DNA of 64,000 nucleotides from JAITMY01 sp031553765 (lineage in GTDB: Bacteria > Bacteroidota > Bacteroidia > Bacteroidales > UBA932), in assembly GCA_031553765.1 (NCBI GenBank), contig JAVBKY010000003.1:1-64000 (forward strand), given 5' to 3'. Positions 60,822 to 64,000 of the stretch are shown piece by piece. A program made the translations under genes and the position numbers. Numbering within the stretch: position 1 is the stretch's first letter; every line of letters starts with the position of its first letter. Under the pieces are notes generated by a model. That model searched no databases and was not told the origin of the DNA. It saw only the letters and a program-made list of their open reading frames with translations.

Positions 60822-61281
60822 AAAGGTTGGCATCGAAATCGGGCATTGCTTGGTCAAAAATGGATGAAAGCGAACTACTGCCTTTGGTGCCTATTTGCAC
60901 AGGAGGCTCACCGCTTTCAAAGGCTGTACGGGGGTAACGCGCACGGGGCGTTGCTTCCAACATTTCCTGCAGCTCCATTCTAAAGCTACGATCGTTTATG
61001 AGGTCAAAAGTGTATAACAAGCGATGATGCTTTGCACGCACAAGACTTCCAATGGTTACCGTATCCATCAATTCGCTGTCGCCATCGCCAAACAATGAAA
61101 ACTCACGCTCCTCCTCCCACTTGGCGCTGGCTGTGTAAAATAGCACAGGTTGTGCCTCATCGTAATCCAAATCACCTTGAATAAACTGATGAAAATGGTA
61201 AAGCGTTTGCTCCGAATCAATATCGTACTCGCGTTTAAACTCCGGACGCTCGGGAAATGTTACTTTAAATCGAAAAATCAT
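60793..61281 (-). CDS. pRiA4b ORF-3-like conserved protein
   Basis: A 162-residue soluble protein. FRFKVTFPERPEFKREYDIDSEQTLYHFHQFIQGDLDYDEAQPVLFYTASAKWEEEREFSLFGDG matches the pattern of the plasmid pRiA4b ORF-3-like fold (TLYHFH-x-x-I, then F). DTVTIGSLVRAKHHRLLYTFDLIND is also typical. Acidic C-terminus. It overlaps miaA. Function unknown; in Bacteroidetes it often lies next to miaA. Confidence 0.75.
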   Translation of the reverse strand: MIFRFKVTFPERPEFKREYDIDSEQTLYHFHQFIQGDLDYDEAQPVLFYTASAKWEEEREFSLFGDGDSELMDTVTIGSLVRAKHHRLLYTFDLINDRSFRMELQEMLEATPRARYPRTAFESGEPPVQIGTKGSSSLSSIFDQAMPDFDANLYASSSGGDD

Positions 61282-61308
61282 AACTACCTTTTAAATACCC
61301 CCGTGGGC

Positions 61309-61390
61309 TGTCATACTGAGCCTGTCGAAGTATGCAGGGCAGGCTTCTCACAATCCAACGCCGCACCACTTCGACAAGCTCAGGGTGACA
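61309..61390. repeat. TTCGACAAGCTCAG-family palindromic repeat
   Basis: TGTCATACTGAGCCTGTCGAAG faces CTTCGACAAGCTCAGGGTGACA. This is a widespread intergenic hairpin type; only one copy is in the window. Confidence 0.8.
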
Positions 61391-61430
61391 ACACACATAT
61401 TCTTAATCTACTATGTAAAAATACAAAAAA

Positions 61431-62480
61431 TTATGATAACGCAAGCAAAAACTTCATAGTATCAACGCCATCGGCATAATCCCAGAGGCGCGGACGCTGT
61501 GTTTTTCCAAGAGGAACACAACTTGATTCAAGCCCCGCAAGCGGTGTATTGGTTGCAATACACTGCAAGTTATCTTTATAAAAAGTCAATAGTTCACCCA
61601 CTTCCTCAATCGCACTATACTCCTGCAAAAACAGCTCGCCTACGGGCGAGTGTAGCTCGTCGTTATAGGTGGCAACGCAAGCATCAAGATCATAAAAATT
61701 CGTTTTACGCATTTGATGCATTGCCGTAGCATAGCGCACACAATCGTTGTACGCCGCATGCTCCCGCACTTTTTCAAAGGAAGAAAATGCTTTTTGCAGC
61801 AGCGAAATATCAAAGCCTTTCGGCAAAAATATTTTACTCACACTACGACATCCCAAGCCAAAGTAGTCAAACACATCACGCCCCAGCATTTGCAAATCCT
61901 CCTCACCCTCACTACCTGAAAGCACCGCTACGCTTGTTCTATTTTTGCGAAAAACGTGAGGTAAGTTTCCAAACTGAAACTCAAAGTATCGCGCGGAATT
62001 ATCGCTTCCGGTGGCAATAACGGCATCCACGTTACCCTCCAATTTTCCCACAAACTCTATGCGTTGCACAAAGCGATGGTCGATTTGGCAAAGTAATTTT
62101 ACCACCATGAAAAGCAGCACATCGTCCTTGCTCGACAGCTTCACCACCGCCCTATTTCCGCTAACAAGCACGCACAGCAAGTCGTGAAATCCCACCAACG
62201 GAATATTTCCTGCCATAATAATGCCAACGTTTTGCGGAGATGTATTTTCGGAAATAACGTAGCGTGAAAGCCACTCCTGCATTTGCTTTGGCGAAAGCAT
62301 ATCGCGTGCAATGGCCGAGAGCGATTGGCGTACGGAAAAGTCAGTAAACCACGGATTGCGTTCTACACTTTGGGCTATGGCGCCACCTATTTCTTTTTTC
62401 AGCCCCTGCGTAAGCCCAAGATAACCCAAGTAGCCTTGCAGCAGGTAGCCCAAATGATATAAAGATTCCACAGAGTTCAA
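61431..62480 (-). CDS. LuxC-like acyl-CoA reductase
   Basis: A 349-residue enzyme of the aldehyde-dehydrogenase fold. WLSRYVISENTSPQNVGIIMAGNIPLVGFHDLLCVLVSGNRAVVKLSSKD (about 89-138) is the LuxC pattern (GN-x-P). TGSDNSARYFEFQFGNLPHVFRKNRTSVAVLSG and DVFDYFGLGCRSVSKIFLP, with the catalytic Cys in LGCRS, follow. By family it reduces acyl-CoA to aldehyde; in Bacteroidetes the pathway is not known. Single gene divergent from the response regulator. Confidence 0.88.
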   Translation of the reverse strand: MNSVESLYHLGYLLQGYLGYLGLTQGLKKEIGGAIAQSVERNPWFTDFSVRQSLSAIARDMLSPKQMQEWLSRYVISENTSPQNVGIIMAGNIPLVGFHDLLCVLVSGNRAVVKLSSKDDVLLFMVVKLLCQIDHRFVQRIEFVGKLEGNVDAVIATGSDNSARYFEFQFGNLPHVFRKNRTSVAVLSGSEGEEDLQMLGRDVFDYFGLGCRSVSKIFLPKGFDISLLQKAFSSFEKVREHAAYNDCVRYATAMHQMRKTNFYDLDACVATYNDELHSPVGELFLQEYSAIEEVGELLTFYKDNLQCIATNTPLAGLESSCVPLGKTQRPRLWDYADGVDTMKFLLALS

Positions 62481-62547
62481 CAGTTCAATAATCTAAAAAG
62501 CAACCCAAAGGTAACACTTTTTAAGCAAATCTTGAAGTGAAATATAG

Positions 62548-62555
62548 TACCTTTG
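62548..62555 (+). promoter_or_regulatory. putative -7 box (TACCTTTG) for the response regulator
   Basis: Matches TAnnTTTG, only 7 bases before the ATG at 62562. So the leader would be nearly absent, or the start is further in. Confidence 0.4.
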
Positions 62556-62561
62556 TTCAGT

Positions 62562-63899
62562 ATGTTAAGTCGAATACTCATAGTAGAGGACGATGCCGCG
62601 TTTGGTACTATGCTTAGCAGCTGGCTCAAAAAAAATGATTTTGAGGCCTCGCTTTGCTCGGGAGTTGAGCGCGCCAAGCAGGAAATTACCGCGCACAAGT
62701 ACAACCTTGTTTTGTGCGACATGCGGCTGCCCGATGGTGATGGTGTTATGTTTTTGAGCTGGCTTAGGGAGCAAAAAAATAGTACCCCGTTAATTATTAT
62801 GACTAGCTATGCCGAGGTACAAAGCGCCGTGCTGGCTATAAAGTTGGGAGCATCGGACTACCTCGAAAAGCCAATCAACCCCTCCATACTTAAGCAAAAG
62901 ATAGAGCAAATATTAAGTGGTACACCTGTAAAAAGCGAGGAACCTAAACCCGCGGCAACATCGGTGCCAAAGGAGTATGCCGTAGTACAAGGAGAAAGTG
63001 CGGCTATGCAGCGCGTGTACGAGCATGTAAGGCTGGTAGCACCCACACAAATGTCGGTACTTATTTTAGGCGAAACAGGAAGTGGCAAAGAATACATTGC
63101 GCGGCAAATTCACGCGCTCAGCCACCGAAGCAAGGCACCGTTTATGGCTGTTGACTGCGGCAGCTTATCGAAAGAATTGGCACCAAGCGAGCTGTTCGGT
63201 CACCTTAAAGGCTCGTTTACCACAGCCATTGCCGACAAAAAAGGGGCACTGGAGTTAGCCAACGGCGGCACCGTTTTTCTTGATGAAGTAGGAAATTTAC
63301 CCTACGAGGTACAAGTGCAGCTGCTGCGCGTACTACAGGAGCGCAAGGTGCGTCCGGTAGGCTCTGCTAAAGAAATAAACGTAGATGTTCGCATAATAAC
63401 AGCCACCAACGAAAACCTTGAAAGCGCCATAGCCAATGGCAAGTTTAGGGAGGATTTGTACCACCGCCTCAACGAATTTTCAATCATTGTTCCACCGCTT
63501 AGGGAGCGCATGGAGGATATCCCTGTTTTTGCACAGCATTTTCTGAGTGAGGCCAACAAGGAGCTGGACAGGCACATCAAAGATTTTGCGAAAAATACGC
63601 TACAAACGCTTGGGGCACAATATTGGAGTGGCAACCTGCGCGAGCTGCGCAACGTAGTGCGTAGGGCTGCTTTATTTGCACAAGGCGATACTATTTTGCC
63701 CGAAAATTTACCACAATTTGCAAGCCAAAAAAAGGTAGATATTGAGCCCGGATTGGCTTTGCGCTCTTCCAACGAGCAAGAGCAAATAACCGAAGCGCTG
63801 AAAAAGGCACACGGCAACAAAACCATTGCGGCACAACTACTACAAGTTGACAGAAAAACGCTTTACAACAAGATGCACCAGTACGGCATGGAGTTGTAA
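62562..63899 (+). CDS. NtrC-family response regulator with altered GAFTGA loop
   Basis: A 445-residue regulator from ATG 62562 (a TTG at 62553 is in frame but less likely). Receiver domain 1-120: D10, D11, phospho-acceptor D53 (LCDMRLPDG), T81, K103. AAA+ domain: Walker A LGETGSGKE (169-177), Walker B GTVFLDEV (236-243), PPLRERMEDIP. The sigma-54 contact loop, normally GAFTGA, is GSFTTA (217-222). Fis-type helix-turn-helix at the end (HGNKTIAAQLLQVDRKTLYNKMHQYG). It should be paired with a histidine kinase, not in the window. The loop change makes sigma-54 activation less certain. Confidence 0.92.
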   Translation: MLSRILIVEDDAAFGTMLSSWLKKNDFEASLCSGVERAKQEITAHKYNLVLCDMRLPDGDGVMFLSWLREQKNSTPLIIMTSYAEVQSAVLAIKLGASDYLEKPINPSILKQKIEQILSGTPVKSEEPKPAATSVPKEYAVVQGESAAMQRVYEHVRLVAPTQMSVLILGETGSGKEYIARQIHALSHRSKAPFMAVDCGSLSKELAPSELFGHLKGSFTTAIADKKGALELANGGTVFLDEVGNLPYEVQVQLLRVLQERKVRPVGSAKEINVDVRIITATNENLESAIANGKFREDLYHRLNEFSIIVPPLRERMEDIPVFAQHFLSEANKELDRHIKDFAKNTLQTLGAQYWSGNLRELRNVVRRAALFAQGDTILPENLPQFASQKKVDIEPGLALRSSNEQEQITEALKKAHGNKTIAAQLLQVDRKTLYNKMHQYGMEL

Positions 63900-63902
63900 T
63901 TT

Positions 63903-64000
63903 CTATTGTGTCAAAAATTCCCGAACTTCGTTTAGCAACACCTCTGCACCTGCCATAAATTCATGTAGCCTATCTTTCCATTGAGGGTAATATCCCGCAT
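63903..64000 (-). CDS. C-terminal end of an unknown gene (5' end outside window)
   Basis: The minus strand is open from the window edge to a stop at 63903. It reads YYPQWKDRLHEFMAGAEVLL, then NEVREFLTQ, a well-formed amphipathic helix with normal codon use. It converges on the response-regulator gene with a 3-base gap. Too short to assign. Confidence 0.55.
   Translation of the reverse strand, partial: AGYYPQWKDRLHEFMAGAEVLLNEVREFLTQ

Overview
The window looks like the chromosome of an anaerobic or microaerophilic member of the Bacteroidota, most likely Bacteroidales. The evidence is TAnnTTTG-type -7 promoter boxes, a type IX secretion (T9SS) C-terminal tail on a pectinesterase, an FadL/OmpP1-type outer-membrane protein, a MoxR/Bat cluster, a Cys-type sulfatase system with its anaerobic maturase, several Bacteroidetes-style lipoproteins, and dispersed hairpin repeats between genes. 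I cannot name the species. Coding density is high, and I saw no rRNA, tRNA or CRISPR array.

Region 1 (1-5.6 kb) is accessory and the most interesting part. The 3' end of an RHS/YD-repeat polymorphic toxin gene ends in a ParB-like tip and is followed by a 1-nt-overlapping candidate immunity gene. Behind it lie three orphan tip/immunity units: an unrecognised tip, a TNT (NAD+ glycohydrolase) tip carrying about 270 bp of near-identical RHS core sequence, and a probable type-23 toxin tip. They are separated by two families of diverged repeats. Two of the orphan immunity genes are frameshifted in homopolymer runs. The layout fits a reservoir for RHS tip replacement by recombination.

Region 2 (5.6-14.7 kb) is a sulfatase locus: anaerobic sulfatase-maturating enzyme, a trigger-factor-like chaperone with no PPIase domain, three exported Cys-type sulfatases sharing an unusual conserved signal peptide, and a lipoprotein HAD phosphatase. 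A long intergenic repeat splits the locus.

Region 3 (14.8-21.9 kb) is a MoxR / DUF58 / DUF4381-like / VWA / VWA-TPR / BatD operon. A 25-bp inverted repeat enclosing a four-helix-bundle gene remnant sits between the two VWA genes.

Region 4 (21.9-64 kb) is mostly housekeeping: diaminopimelate dehydrogenase, a secreted pectinesterase, glucose-6-phosphate isomerase, GpsA, a 2x[4Fe-4S] ferredoxin, a CPBP protease, a YafQ-type toxin-antitoxin pair, fumarase, a MATE exporter, an M49-like peptidase, a GH19 lipoprotein, prolyl-, methionyl- and valyl-tRNA synthetases, nitroreductase, LD-carboxypeptidase, a TIGR01212 radical SAM protein, a Crp/Fnr regulator, deoxynucleoside kinase, a GH3-like protein, a membrane glycosyltransferase split by a homopolymer frameshift, MiaA, a LuxC-like acyl-CoA reductase and an NtrC-type response regulator with an altered GAFTGA loop. 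An 8-bp tandem repeat lies inside the signal-peptide codons of one exported protein and could give phase variation.
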